A stretch of 64,000 bases of DNA from CALKZN01 sp050633785 (GTDB taxonomy: Bacteria > Pseudomonadota > Gammaproteobacteria > Arenicellales > Arenicellaceae): positions 35,950 through 99,949 of the forward strand of contig JBOEHE010000016.1 of assembly GCA_050633785.1 (NCBI GenBank). Direction: 5' to 3'. The notes below the pieces were generated by a model, which saw nothing but the letters and a program-made list of their open reading frames with translations, was not told the origin of the DNA and did no database searches. The position numbers were made by a program, and so were the translations under genes. The stretch's first letter is position 1. Every line of letters starts with the position of its first letter. Positions 8,458 to 17,338 of the stretch are shown here, in pieces.

Positions 8458-8749
8458 AGTTAAGTATTTCTCTATTAGTATTCAGTTTTACACAACATAT
8501 CGTATTTTGAACAGTGATTCAGATGTGATGTCAGGTCTTGTCTTTCTCCCATCTATCAAATATTCGCTACGAGTATAAAACACCAAATTTAAGATTTCAT
8601 CTAAACACTTTCCCTTTCATTAAAAATAAACAACCATTTAAATATTTCTTTCAAAAAAATCTATATCAAAACTACTTTTATTCATAACAGCAGAAATCAC
8701 GGCATACCCCTTCAAACACTCAACTAAATAAACCAACAACAGCTAAAAA
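8458..8749. other. AT-rich intergenic region upstream of the AIPR operon
   Basis: This 292-bp stretch carries the promoter region of the AIPR operon (transcribed leftwards) and the 3' flank of the giant exported protein. It is very AT-rich. I see no gene, no strong hairpin terminator and no recombinase site. Confidence 0.6.
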
Positions 8750-11700
8750 TCACTTCTGCTTAATTTTCGGAATCAACTCAGCCCAGAGATCCAGTTGTGG
8801 TTCAAGCCGGGTGAATATCACATTTCTACCTGCACCGCGTACGCGAGTTTTGATCATTTGTTGGACGAAGTCGGGCACGTTGGTTGGGGTGACGATGACC
8901 ATGGGTAGCTCGAGCACTTCTTTCCAGACTTTGGATGCGGGGGCACCGGCGAAGTTGGCGGTTCGGCTGACTAGGTAGTGCTGACACAGGCGGGCTTTTT
9001 CAATGGTGTCGACGATGGTGGTGACGTGACCTTCGACCAGACGTTGATTACTGCGTGACATAGATGCCAGAGAATCTCCTTCTGGCCAGTGGTAGTATTT
9101 GGAATCACCGGCAGCGAAGTTTTCCGGGTCGAGTCTCAGGTGATCGGGTTCGGGGTGGCGGACGTGGACTTTTTTGGACACTGAAAAATTGCTTCCCCAG
9201 TTAGTCCGTTTATACGGCTCGCGAATAAACACTTTGTTGTCACCAGCCCAACAGCCATGCTTGGCTGCGAATGCACCTTCGGCCTGTTTTTCATAAATTC
9301 TGTTGGCCACAACACCATCAAAGTTGTCGAATGCACCGGGGCGAACGCCAGCTTCGTGCATACGCAGCAATTCCTGACGATCCAGATATCGTCCTGCCTT
9401 GATTTGATCCAGGGCCTGAGTGGCTTGTTTTCGCTGTTGTAGAGCTGCGTCAAGCTTAAGCTGTTTGCCTTGCATCCAGCGCTGGCGCCGGGCGATGCCA
9501 CGTTCTGCTGATGCAATCGCACTGGGTGATGTGCGGATACCTTCGGTGCGCTTTGCCTTGGGCAGCTGACGCTCAGCCTTCATTTGGGCAAGTTTATCCT
9601 GTGCTTTTTGCAGCTCATCCTGATGATCAGCAAGCTGTTTACGCAGTTTCTCAACTCGCTTATCAACACCTTCAATTTTAGTAAGCAATGAGTCACTCTT
9701 TTTCTTCGACTTGCGGAACATTTTTGCAAAACGGGCTTCAAGCTGTGTTGCGGTGACTGCGTTTAGCGTGAAAATAGCCTGATCGTGTGCCTGTCCCAGA
9801 GTTCGGTTGATGAATTTCAGCTCTGCCTTGGCCTGCATGCGCATTGCTTGTGCGGCTTTGGCATAACGCCGGATACCCAAGGCAATGGGCAACAAGCAGA
9901 GCAAGGCATCGGCACCACCAGCCAGGCGTTCAACAAAAGAAGCTTTTCGCCCTTCTTCGGTTCGACCTGAGACCAGTGTGTATGCGCCAATCATAGGCGA
10001 TAGCACAAAGCGAACAGTTTCCAGCAAAAAGATAAAAACACCATCCATCACCGTCAATGAACTGCGTTGATATTTGACTTGTTCATCGATGGTTTTATCA
10101 ATGATTCCTTGCTCTGCTTCGCAGACATAACGCACTTGAATGGCTTTTGCTATTTTAGGCAACACCTTCTGATCCGGTGAGACATCGATTGGCTGACCAA
10201 AATCAAAATCTTCTGATTCCAGTAACTTTTGATATTCATTGACGATTTCGATGTTAATCAGCCCAACTGAGAACGGCTGTTGATGAAATATCAAGGCATT
10301 TTGAACCAGCTTGGCCTTGATTTGCAGGCCGCTGCGAATATCCGCTGGCAGAGAATCTGCTTTCAACGCTTCTGCAATTATTTTTCCCTGTGACTCAAGC
10401 AGCTTTCGCTGTTCGCCTGCTGTGGCTTCGGGCTCTGTGCTGTAGACTGGAACGGAGGTTTTCTGCCCATTAAACTCAAAGCACAGCTCGTCGCCCTGAT
10501 CATCCATTGCCACTTGCATTACTTCGCTGGTATACAACCATTTCATGGCAGACTTCGTCAGGATGACTTCGTCTTCACCACCATCCGGTTCAATAACTTT
10601 TGCTGTGATTGTTTTTGGTCTTATCAGACCACGCAGTCCTCCGCCCAGAAACGCTTCTACATAGTATTCATGCTTATCCAGAAGAATTGGGGCTTTTTTG
10701 AAACTCTTATTCAGAATGCTGACCATGGTCGGCGGAGTCAGTTTCGCTTTGAAGGTGACTGGCGCTGAGTCCATGCTGCCAACGAACGATTCATGTGCAG
10801 GCACCGCCGTGACTGAAATTCGACCAACCGGAATATTTCGAGCCAACAACAGATCATTGAACATGGCTGCAAATTTACGATTATCCGTTGGGGAAAACCC
10901 CAGAAAGGTCTCTCCTTGCTCATCTGTCGCCGTTATTACCGCTTTGTCCACACCTTTGATGCGCCACACTATTTGTTCAGCGACCACTGGCTTGCCTTGC
11001 GGATCGGTGAACCGCACGCCGAGATGACCGTTTTGATTACGGTCCGGGTTGACCAATAAGGGGCGTCCATCGCCGATACGTTCGAGCAAAAAACCCTTGA
11101 ATTCAGGAACGTCGCTGTCTGGCATTGGGGCCACCCGAATCGAATTATAATCCTCACCAACAGTGGCACGTATCAATCGGCCGGGTTTTGGCTTTAGTTT
11201 TTTGGTGTGTAGTTTTAGAGTTTCCTGCGGCCATTCCAGCACCAAGGGTTCTGAAATGAAGGCCTTATCTGTGGAATTCTCCGGTGTTAGTTTCAGTGTT
11301 ACGGTCTGCCCATTGGCAGGGCAATTCACCATCACATTCAGTGGCGGTTCGGAATCTTCTCCTCCTTTTTTGGGAAACACCTTGATATGCAGCACTTGCC
11401 CCAAAGAGGCTTCAGTCAGCTCATCAGCAGGATCCAATGCAAGGAATTTGATGAGGTATGAATCACTTTTCTCCCGATCTTCCTCTTCTTTACGTCGTGC
11501 TCGGCGTCGACGCAACCACACCAGACCAGCACCACCAAGGCCTGCGGTTATCCCCGCGCCCACCACCGCCACCCAGGGGAAATGAGCACCACCCCAAGCG
11601 AGCTTTTGCTGCATATCGATGTCGCTGGAATACCATTCGACAATCAGTCTTTCGACTCGCGTCGAACCAGCAGGAGCTTTGAGTGACCAGCCTTGATATT

Positions 11701-12142
11701 CAATTAAGCTGCCTTTATCAAACTGGACAAAAATTTTCCGCACGGATTGATCAGGATAATCCATCACTTGTCTTGCCAGTCTATACCCCAACCAGACCCG
11801 TGTGTTCGGCAGTGGAATTTCATCGGTCACCTTGGCCGTAACGCCCGGCTTGATTGACACCGACAAACCATCATTTCCCGTTCTGAAGGCAATGGTAGGT
11901 TCCATATAGATATGGCCATTGAAATAGACATCGCCAGCAGCATGGCGAACACTGAATGATTGTTTCGCCAGCTTTACCTCACCAGACTCCGATTTCCAAG
12001 GACCACCCTTAACATGAACGGTAATATCATCGTCTTGAGCGAATACGGCGCTAAAAAAGAAAAAAAGCAGGCCACACATAAAACCACGCAAACGATATGC
12101 GACTCGCCGTGAACTACCCTTGATTCCGACTGTATAATCCAT
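8750..12142 (-). CDS. Very large signal-peptide/membrane-anchored protein of unknown function
   Basis: About 1130 aa. I start it at ATG 12142, because GGGGAGG lies just upstream and the protein then opens with a clean signal peptide (hydrophobic core CGLLFFFFSAVFA). Residues of about 37-185 form a beta-rich extracytoplasmic domain. Residues 188-209 are a transmembrane helix followed by a strongly basic RRRRARRK stop-transfer, so the bulk is predicted to be cytoplasmic. Ig-like beta repeats follow to about residue 600. Around 700-780 are further hydrophobic helices (VFIFLLETVRFVL, ALLCLLPIALGI). Next come Lys/Gln-rich coiled coils near 830-920 and a C-terminal globular part ending LWAELIPKIKQK. 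No catalytic motif was recognised. It could be an envelope signalling protein or a toxin-like delivery protein; neither is demonstrated. Confidence 0.75.
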   Translation of the reverse strand: MDYTVGIKGSSRRVAYRLRGFMCGLLFFFFSAVFAQDDDITVHVKGGPWKSESGEVKLAKQSFSVRHAAGDVYFNGHIYMEPTIAFRTGNDGLSVSIKPGVTAKVTDEIPLPNTRVWLGYRLARQVMDYPDQSVRKIFVQFDKGSLIEYQGWSLKAPAGSTRVERLIVEWYSSDIDMQQKLAWGGAHFPWVAVVGAGITAGLGGAGLVWLRRRRARRKEEEDREKSDSYLIKFLALDPADELTEASLGQVLHIKVFPKKGGEDSEPPLNVMVNCPANGQTVTLKLTPENSTDKAFISEPLVLEWPQETLKLHTKKLKPKPGRLIRATVGEDYNSIRVAPMPDSDVPEFKGFLLERIGDGRPLLVNPDRNQNGHLGVRFTDPQGKPVVAEQIVWRIKGVDKAVITATDEQGETFLGFSPTDNRKFAAMFNDLLLARNIPVGRISVTAVPAHESFVGSMDSAPVTFKAKLTPPTMVSILNKSFKKAPILLDKHEYYVEAFLGGGLRGLIRPKTITAKVIEPDGGEDEVILTKSAMKWLYTSEVMQVAMDDQGDELCFEFNGQKTSVPVYSTEPEATAGEQRKLLESQGKIIAEALKADSLPADIRSGLQIKAKLVQNALIFHQQPFSVGLINIEIVNEYQKLLESEDFDFGQPIDVSPDQKVLPKIAKAIQVRYVCEAEQGIIDKTIDEQVKYQRSSLTVMDGVFIFLLETVRFVLSPMIGAYTLVSGRTEEGRKASFVERLAGGADALLCLLPIALGIRRYAKAAQAMRMQAKAELKFINRTLGQAHDQAIFTLNAVTATQLEARFAKMFRKSKKKSDSLLTKIEGVDKRVEKLRKQLADHQDELQKAQDKLAQMKAERQLPKAKRTEGIRTSPSAIASAERGIARRQRWMQGKQLKLDAALQQRKQATQALDQIKAGRYLDRQELLRMHEAGVRPGAFDNFDGVVANRIYEKQAEGAFAAKHGCWAGDNKVFIREPYKRTNWGSNFSVSKKVHVRHPEPDHLRLDPENFAAGDSKYYHWPEGDSLASMSRSNQRLVEGHVTTIVDTIEKARLCQHYLVSRTANFAGAPASKVWKEVLELPMVIVTPTNVPDFVQQMIKTRVRGAGRNVIFTRLEPQLDLWAELIPKIKQK

Positions 12143-12501
12143 CATCCCCTCCCCATTTCTAGAAAAGACATCAAACGCTCTTTTTACTATAAAGGATGAT
12201 ATCCAGCTTTGCCAGTAAGAACTCAATGAATGGGCATTGCTTGCTTAGCCTGAAACTTCACCTGCAAAACAAACTAAAATACTTCGAACCTTCGCAGCTT
12301 CCATCACTTGATGTATCAAATACTACTTTTTATTTTAGTGAGAACAAGCCCCAAACCCTAAGTGCTGTTGATGCGATGCAGTTCTTTGTTTGCCCGTTTT
12401 TTATACATCCTTGACTGAAACACGCAACACAAAAATCTCCTAAAGCATGGAGTAACTGGACAACATAAGGCATTGTCCAGTCTCCATAAAACCCAAACGT
12501 C

Positions 12502-12822
12502 TTATGACACAGTTTCTACGTCCATGGTTGCAATGGATTCATTTTCGTAGAAAATTTCCACTTGTTTGTAGAGAACGCCTCCCGGGCAGATGACGCTGTC
12601 GTATCGAGCCTGAGCCCAGGTCATCATCTGTGGCCACATGCCCGGTTGCTGCACCAGATGCAGGTCAAGTAACAGAACATCGGGATTGATCCCTTGCGGT
12701 TCTTTGACGGTTAACAAAGCTTTCACACCCGGGTTAGCAACATACACTTCGCCCGTTACGTGAAAGTCATCTGGCTTAGGTGGCATTTCGTTCAGCCATG
12801 CGTACCAATTTCGTGTTTCCAT
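12502..12822 (-). CDS. Small beta-rich hypothetical protein, 106 aa
   Basis: The ATG at 12822 has AAGGAG seven bases upstream, so this start is preferred over the frame to 12867. The protein opens METRNWYAWLNEMPPKP and contains GEVYVANPGVKALL, KEPQGINPDVLLLDL and VEIFYEN, an all-beta pattern with no signal peptide. It lies on the same strand, about 360 nt ahead of the giant exported protein, and may be functionally linked to it. I do not recognise a characterised family. Confidence 0.75.
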   Translation of the reverse strand: METRNWYAWLNEMPPKPDDFHVTGEVYVANPGVKALLTVKEPQGINPDVLLLDLHLVQQPGMWPQMMTWAQARYDSVICPGGVLYKQVEIFYENESIATMDVETVS

Positions 12823-12867
12823 AAAATACTCCTTGTACGAGGTCAATAGTGAAAAGGGTTCGCTCAT

Positions 12868-13281
12868 GACCCCGCAATCCTGAACGAATCCTCAATGATC
12901 TGAAGAGAAAAAAATCCCTGCAAACCAACTAAATTGATTAGACTGCTTGATCACCCTCACTTGCCAACCGGAAACTTGAGGCGTCCAAACTTCGCCAAAT
13001 CAGACCATTATTGTGAATAATGGTCTGTTCTGTTTCAGGTAGTACGAATTTAAGGGCATTGGGTTCATTCTGATTCCAAAATTATGCGACAAACACCAAT
13101 GATGGCTTGAGTATATAATGGCCTTTTTAAGATTTCATCTAAATACTCTATTTTATGCAGGCTTAAAGATACAAACCGACCTTTAAGTGCACTGTATAAG
13201 CAATCACCGCATTAGTTGGTATGCTTCAATATAAAGCGCAAGAACCATATTAAACGATATTAGATCACTAAAGATGCAGGC
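12868..13281. other. Intergenic region with one strong hairpin
   Basis: Most of this 414-bp stretch shows no coding signal. At 13001-13027 there is a perfect inverted repeat, CAGACCATTATT-GTG-AATAATGGTCTG, followed on the plus strand by TTCTGTTT. It could terminate or bound transcription. The rest is AT-rich and featureless to the eye. Confidence 0.55.
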
Positions 13282-13815
13282 TTAATCTGCGCCATACCAC
13301 ATGCGAGCGATCAGCCCGTCTTTTTTGATAAAGTGGTGATATAGTGCCGCGCCAATATGAAACACGAGCAATATCACCATCAGTCTGGCACCAAGTCCAT
13401 GAGGCAAACGCGGGGCATAGTCGGTAAAATTCGGCAACATTGCTTCTGAGCCTCCAAACAGTATAGCTCCAGCACCTGAGAGAACCATCATTCCAATGCC
13501 ACTTGCGGCCATGCCAATAATGACAACATAGAACAATACATGCACCACTTTGGCCAAGAAGTTTTGCCATTCAGGTCCTGTTGACTCCGGGGCTGGCTTC
13601 TTGTCTGCCAAGGTCCACCAGAGAATGCGCGCCACCGTCAACAGTAAGATGGTGATGCCCAAGGGCATATGAATTACCAGAATCGCTTCTTTGGCAGCGC
13701 TATCGATCATGGATGCAGCACGAAATCCGGATACCACCAGCATTAGAATCAAAATGGCACTCAGCCAATGAATGGTGACTGCGACTGTTCCATACTTTGT
13801 AGATGTGCTTTTCAT
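13282..13815 (-). CDS. Cytochrome b561-family membrane protein
   Basis: 177 aa with four predicted transmembrane helices. Histidines sit in the expected places for di-heme b561/CybB proteins: TIHWLSA in helix 1, VIHMPLG in helix 2, VVHVLFYVVI in helix 3 and VFHIGAALYHHF in helix 4. The C-terminal KDGLIARMWYG is typical. It moves electrons between quinol or a soluble donor and an acceptor across the inner membrane. It is the last gene of a minus-strand run with the CDGSH/ferredoxin protein (50 nt upstream) and the ABM enzyme, all probably under the divergent MarR regulator. Confidence 0.9.
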   Translation of the reverse strand: MKSTSTKYGTVAVTIHWLSAILILMLVVSGFRAASMIDSAAKEAILVIHMPLGITILLLTVARILWWTLADKKPAPESTGPEWQNFLAKVVHVLFYVVIIGMAASGIGMMVLSGAGAILFGGSEAMLPNFTDYAPRLPHGLGARLMVILLVFHIGAALYHHFIKKDGLIARMWYGAD

Positions 13816-13865
13816 AGTTCCTCTGTTAAATACTCTGTGAGATTATGATTTTCCAGACTGCGGAT

Positions 13866-14975
13866 TTATTGATCAGCCCAAGCGATGTCTACATGAGTAC
13901 CATCACAAAAGGGTTTATTCTTTGAAGCACCACAACGACAAAGCACGTATTTTTCAGCAGACCCTCCTTGTGCTTGCGCACCCGATGCCAATGGAATTTT
14001 TGAGACACGATAGGGTCCGTTGCCTTCGATTGTAATGCCTGATTCTTCGCCGAGAATGTGCTGGGCCAGTCCGCCTGGTTCACCCCAGGACAAGGCACCA
14101 GAGGGGCATGCTTTGATGACCTCTCTGACCTCGTCCGGCGTCGCATTATCAGCGACAATCCAAGGATCACGATCAGTATCAAATACTTCTTTCAAGCGCG
14201 TTCCACATTCACCCGCGTGAGAACAAAGCAACCGACTGTAGTGGACATTAATGTGTTCACCCTCGAAGATTTTCACGTCATCAGGTGCACCGTCTGCCAA
14301 AGGTTCGGTTGTGAAACCAATCTCGCTGTGTGCTCCATCACAATAAGGCTTGTTCTTCGACTGGCCACACCGGCACAAAGCCATAACGGGTTTCAACGCG
14401 AGATTGTTTCCATTAGCATCAGTGAGTCGGGGTGCTGATTTAACGACTAATGGACCTGCGGGACGTTCTTCAATAATTGCCTGCGATGGCTTTGATGATG
14501 ATTTTGACGATGGTTTTGATGAAGTCGATGCTCTGGCTGCCCCACCAATTCTACCTGTCATAGTCAACCCATCGCGAATATTCAAACCGACCATGGTGAG
14601 GTTTGCCGCACCAGCGATCAACTCGATGACCTGAATGATATAGAACGTGGTGTCGAATCCTCCCATAGCCGCCTTATCAGCCAGAAACCAGGCGCAGGGA
14701 ACCAGAACCAGTAAACCGTTCAAGGCAATAATTGGCATGCGTTTTTTCTTTGCACATGCAGGAGCATCAGTGCGATTTTTCCCCATCACCATGCCCGACC
14801 CACCAGCAATGATCATAGCGGGAATAAGGATGAACATGCCTTTCAGGATCAACGCCTTGACCGCCGCGACAGTCTCGTGACTCGCAAACAATTCAGCGAT
14901 CACTGTGGATGTCAAAAACAGGAGGATCATCAAGAAGCCGATGCCACCTGCAATTGCATGAATTCGTGTTTTCAT
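13866..14975 (-). CDS. Membrane-anchored CDGSH / divergent 4Fe-4S ferredoxin / CDGSH fusion protein
   Basis: 369 aa. Residues 1-135 hold four transmembrane helices. A low-complexity Ser/Lys linker (150-165) leads to the soluble part. A first CDGSH iron-sulfur motif has C201, C203, C212 and H216 (CRCGQSKNKPYCDGAH). A ferredoxin-like segment follows with C251, C257 and C290 in KACPSGALSW (Fer4_19 type). A second CDGSH copy, CRCGASKNKPFCDGTH, lies near 347-362. Soluble proteins with this CDGSH/Fer4 set are known; the four-helix membrane anchor is the unusual part. With cytochrome b561 next to it, an electron-transfer chain at the membrane is likely. Confidence 0.88.
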   Translation of the reverse strand: MKTRIHAIAGGIGFLMILLFLTSTVIAELFASHETVAAVKALILKGMFILIPAMIIAGGSGMVMGKNRTDAPACAKKKRMPIIALNGLLVLVPCAWFLADKAAMGGFDTTFYIIQVIELIAGAANLTMVGLNIRDGLTMTGRIGGAARASTSSKPSSKSSSKPSQAIIEERPAGPLVVKSAPRLTDANGNNLALKPVMALCRCGQSKNKPYCDGAHSEIGFTTEPLADGAPDDVKIFEGEHINVHYSRLLCSHAGECGTRLKEVFDTDRDPWIVADNATPDEVREVIKACPSGALSWGEPGGLAQHILGEESGITIEGNGPYRVSKIPLASGAQAQGGSAEKYVLCRCGASKNKPFCDGTHVDIAWADQ

Positions 14976-15014
14976 GGAGACCTCCTCCTATTTAATATTT
15001 CACTAAGGCTTATG

Positions 15015-15383
15015 TCAGACCGTGCAGCAATTTGATACGGCAATCTTTTCGAACAGGTGTGGTGCTGTGACCGCGCTTGAGGGGTAGTGACTGAGAGCAT
15101 TCTGAAACTCTGGTTTTGCGAAAGCTGCACGAAAGTCTGATACTGAATCCCAGACGGCATAATTCAAGTACATTGAGCTTTCACCAACTGCCTTATGCAT
15201 TTGAGTGCTGATGTAGCCGGGTTGCGTTTTCATATAGAGAGCGTCTGCTTTCCAAGCTTCGATCAGTGCATCATGATCATTAGGGTCAATAGTGAATAAA
15301 TTGATTAAAACGACTGGCCCAGCTTCAACGCCCAATTGTTGTTCAATCGGGAATTCGGGATCGAGTGGTTTGAATTTGACCAT
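15015..15383 (-). CDS. Antibiotic-biosynthesis-monooxygenase (ABM) fold protein
   Basis: 122 aa from ATG 15383, which has AGGAG seven bases upstream; the longer frame to 15476 runs through the operator palindromes. The dimeric ferredoxin-like fold is suggested by GPVVLINLFTIDPNDHDALIEAWKAD, MKTQPGYISTQMHKA and YLNYAVWDSVSDFRAAF. ABM proteins are small oxygenases or heme-degrading/quinol-modifying enzymes. The C-terminal SNCCTV contains a vicinal Cys pair, unusual for the fold and possibly redox active. It is the first gene of the MarR-controlled operon. Confidence 0.85.
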   Translation of the reverse strand: MVKFKPLDPEFPIEQQLGVEAGPVVLINLFTIDPNDHDALIEAWKADALYMKTQPGYISTQMHKAVGESSMYLNYAVWDSVSDFRAAFAKPEFQNALSHYPSSAVTAPHLFEKIAVSNCCTV

Positions 15384-15423
15384 ATGGTTAGCTCCTGGGA
15401 AATTGGTTATAATTGGTTCATTG

Positions 15424-15466
15424 ATTATCATTATGATAATTGGTGTTATATTGTCATAATGACAAT
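15424..15466. promoter_or_regulatory. Pair of perfect MarR-type operator palindromes
   Basis: ATTATCAT-T-ATGATAAT (15424-15440) and ATTGTCAT-A-ATGACAAT (15450-15466) are 17-bp palindromes with centres 26 bp apart. They lie in the divergent promoter region between the ABM/CDGSH/b561 operon and the MarR gene. They share the pattern ATTnTCAT-N-ATGAnAAT. Binding by the adjacent MarR protein is a direct, testable inference. Confidence 0.8.
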
Positions 15467-15490
15467 GCATTTTCAATAAGAGAAAGAATT

Positions 15491-15961
15491 ATGTCGAATA
15501 ATCAATGGACAGAGTCGGGTGAAGCAGTAACAGCATTGATATTGGATGTATTTAAACTTAACGGCCGATTGCTACTTGCAGGCGACCGACTGGTTGCCAA
15601 ACTTGGATTAACCAGTGCGCGGTGGCAGGTTCTCGGGGCAATATCGTATGCAGAACGACCGGAGTCAGTTGCATGGCATGCCCGTAATATGGGTGTTCAC
15701 CGACAAGGTATTCAACGCATTGTTAACGAGCTGGAAAAGGAAAATATTGTTGAATTTCAACCCAATCCACACCATAAACGAGCCCATTTAGTTGTCCTGA
15801 CCGACAAAGGTAAAACGCTGTTTGAAGCCGCTATCGCGCTGCAAATCCCCTGGGTGAACGCACTGTCCAGCGGCCTTGAGGTAAAAGACATTGAAACAGT
15901 AAGAAATGTGGTAGATAAGCTAAAAACACGCTTGGAAGAAGAGCTCGACAAATCCACTTAG
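15491..15961 (+). CDS. MarR-family transcriptional regulator
   Basis: 156 aa from ATG 15491 (AAGAGAAAG just upstream). The winged-helix core is visible as LTSARWQVLGAI, NMGVHRQGIQRIVNELEKENIVEF and the wing HKRAHLVVLTDKGKTLF. C-terminal helices form the dimer interface. It is divergent from the ABM/CDGSH/cytochrome b561 operon across two matching palindromes, so it is probably autoregulated and represses the redox operon until a ligand or oxidant binds. No conserved redox Cys is evident, which favours a small-molecule ligand. Confidence 0.9.
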   Translation: MSNNQWTESGEAVTALILDVFKLNGRLLLAGDRLVAKLGLTSARWQVLGAISYAERPESVAWHARNMGVHRQGIQRIVNELEKENIVEFQPNPHHKRAHLVVLTDKGKTLFEAAIALQIPWVNALSSGLEVKDIETVRNVVDKLKTRLEEELDKST

Positions 15962-16379
15962 ATCAGTTGATAGAGTTTCACTGCTGGATGTAACGTAGAC
16001 AACCGGAGTTGCCGGTGGAAACTTTTATAGCTTTTGTCTAGTTTTTGGCAGCCGGAAAGCACTCCCCAATAGGCTTTATAATAATTCTTCACTGAATTAA
16101 GCCGCTAAACATTAATCAATGAAAATTCTGGTCTAAGGGTTTGTCTCTATAGAACGAGGGATCTCTATTATTGGCAACACGCCAACATATCAACATTCAC
16201 ATGAATCGAGTTGGTATCTGAAACCAGCCAAATACTGGCTTTGAGATTCAAACAACACTAATCGGATTTCTCCGATATATTGATCAAACTCACTCCCTCC
16301 AAAATATACCGATTATAGAAAAATAAGCTATTATCTTTGAAGAACCAATACTATTAATCACCCTAACAAAACCACCCAA
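15962..16379. other. Intergenic region, no gene seen
   Basis: About 420 bp between the MarR gene and the NERD gene. I see only short inverted repeats, for example CCAGCCAAATACTGGCT (from about 16227) and CGGATTTCTCCG. There is no open frame with a ribosome binding site and no convincing terminator with a T-tract. Confidence 0.5.
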
Positions 16380-17237
16380 ATGCTACCAACACAACTTTTC
16401 TCTCAGCTGTTTAATCAACTCTGGTTTCTCATTCCTGTGTTCTTTGTGCTTATTATATTTAAAACATCCTGGTTCAAAGGTATTGTAGGTGAGTTTATTG
16501 TCAATCTGAGTACCAACTTATTTCTAGACAAAAAGAAATATCATTTGCTGAAAAATGTCACCTTACCCACCGCAGATGGCAGCACACAGATTGATCATAT
16601 TATTGTGTCGCGATATGGCGTGTTTGTGGTGGAAACAAAAAACATGAAGGGTTGGATTTTTGGCAATGCTCGTCAAAAGCAGTGGACGCAGAAGATTTAT
16701 CGGCATTCAAATCGATTTCAAAATCCGTTACATCAGAATTATAAGCATGTGAAAACATTGGAGGCTTTGTTAGAACTTGAACAACACCAGATCCACTCTG
16801 TGGTAGTTTTTATAGGCGATTCTACATTCAAAACACCGATGCCAGACAATGTTACCTATGGCAAAGGGTATATTCAATTTATTCGATCCAAGACAGATCT
16901 TGTTCTGGAGCAGTCAGACGTAATGTCTATTCTCAGTAAAATTAACAGTGATATGCTGCAACGTTCATTCAAGACCAACCGAGAACATGTTCAGCATGTC
17001 AAGGCAACCGTTTTGACAGCAAAGACTGCATCATCACAGCAGCATCTAGAAAAGACCAATACTGATGACAGAATCAATAATAAGAACAAAACTTCTCAGA
17101 CGAGAACTTGTCGGAAGTGTGGCAATAATATGATATTGCGGCAAAGCAAAAAAGGTCTTAAAGCGGGTCAAAAGTTCTGGGGTTGCGCTGAATTTCCGCG
17201 ATGTCGACATATAGAAAGTTATATCCCTACTATTTAG
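16380..17237 (+). CDS. NERD nuclease-related protein with C-terminal topoisomerase-type zinc ribbon
   Basis: 285 aa. A single N-terminal transmembrane helix (about 12-30, LWFLIPVFFVLIIF) anchors it. The NERD domain follows, with GEFIVNLSTN, ADGSTQIDHIIVSRYGVFVVETKN (Asp and Glu-x-Lys of a PD-(D/E)XK-like core) and KGWIFG. The C-terminus carries a four-Cys ribbon, CRKCGNNM...WGCAEFPRC, as in bacterial topoisomerase I tails, which bind single-stranded DNA. It may act as a membrane-tethered nuclease on incoming or damaged DNA. No Shine-Dalgarno is obvious at the ATG. Confidence 0.88.
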   Translation: MLPTQLFSQLFNQLWFLIPVFFVLIIFKTSWFKGIVGEFIVNLSTNLFLDKKKYHLLKNVTLPTADGSTQIDHIIVSRYGVFVVETKNMKGWIFGNARQKQWTQKIYRHSNRFQNPLHQNYKHVKTLEALLELEQHQIHSVVVFIGDSTFKTPMPDNVTYGKGYIQFIRSKTDLVLEQSDVMSILSKINSDMLQRSFKTNREHVQHVKATVLTAKTASSQQHLEKTNTDDRINNKNKTSQTRTCRKCGNNMILRQSKKGLKAGQKFWGCAEFPRCRHIESYIPTI

Positions 17238-17338
17238 TCCAAAGCTCTCTGTGCAGATCACGTGCCTGGAATTTAATGGCTACAACCCAATTATACTTCA
17301 GTAATATCTTTCCTTTGGGCTACCTTCACTTATCTTGA

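Noticed and set aside
4369..8749. Prophage or integrative element around the AIPR operon
   Set aside because: No integrase, transposase, att-like direct repeats or tRNA were found at the edges.
12196..12414. 72-codon plus-strand frame upstream of the giant protein gene
   Set aside because: No Shine-Dalgarno, low-complexity composition and no family likeness; probably chance.
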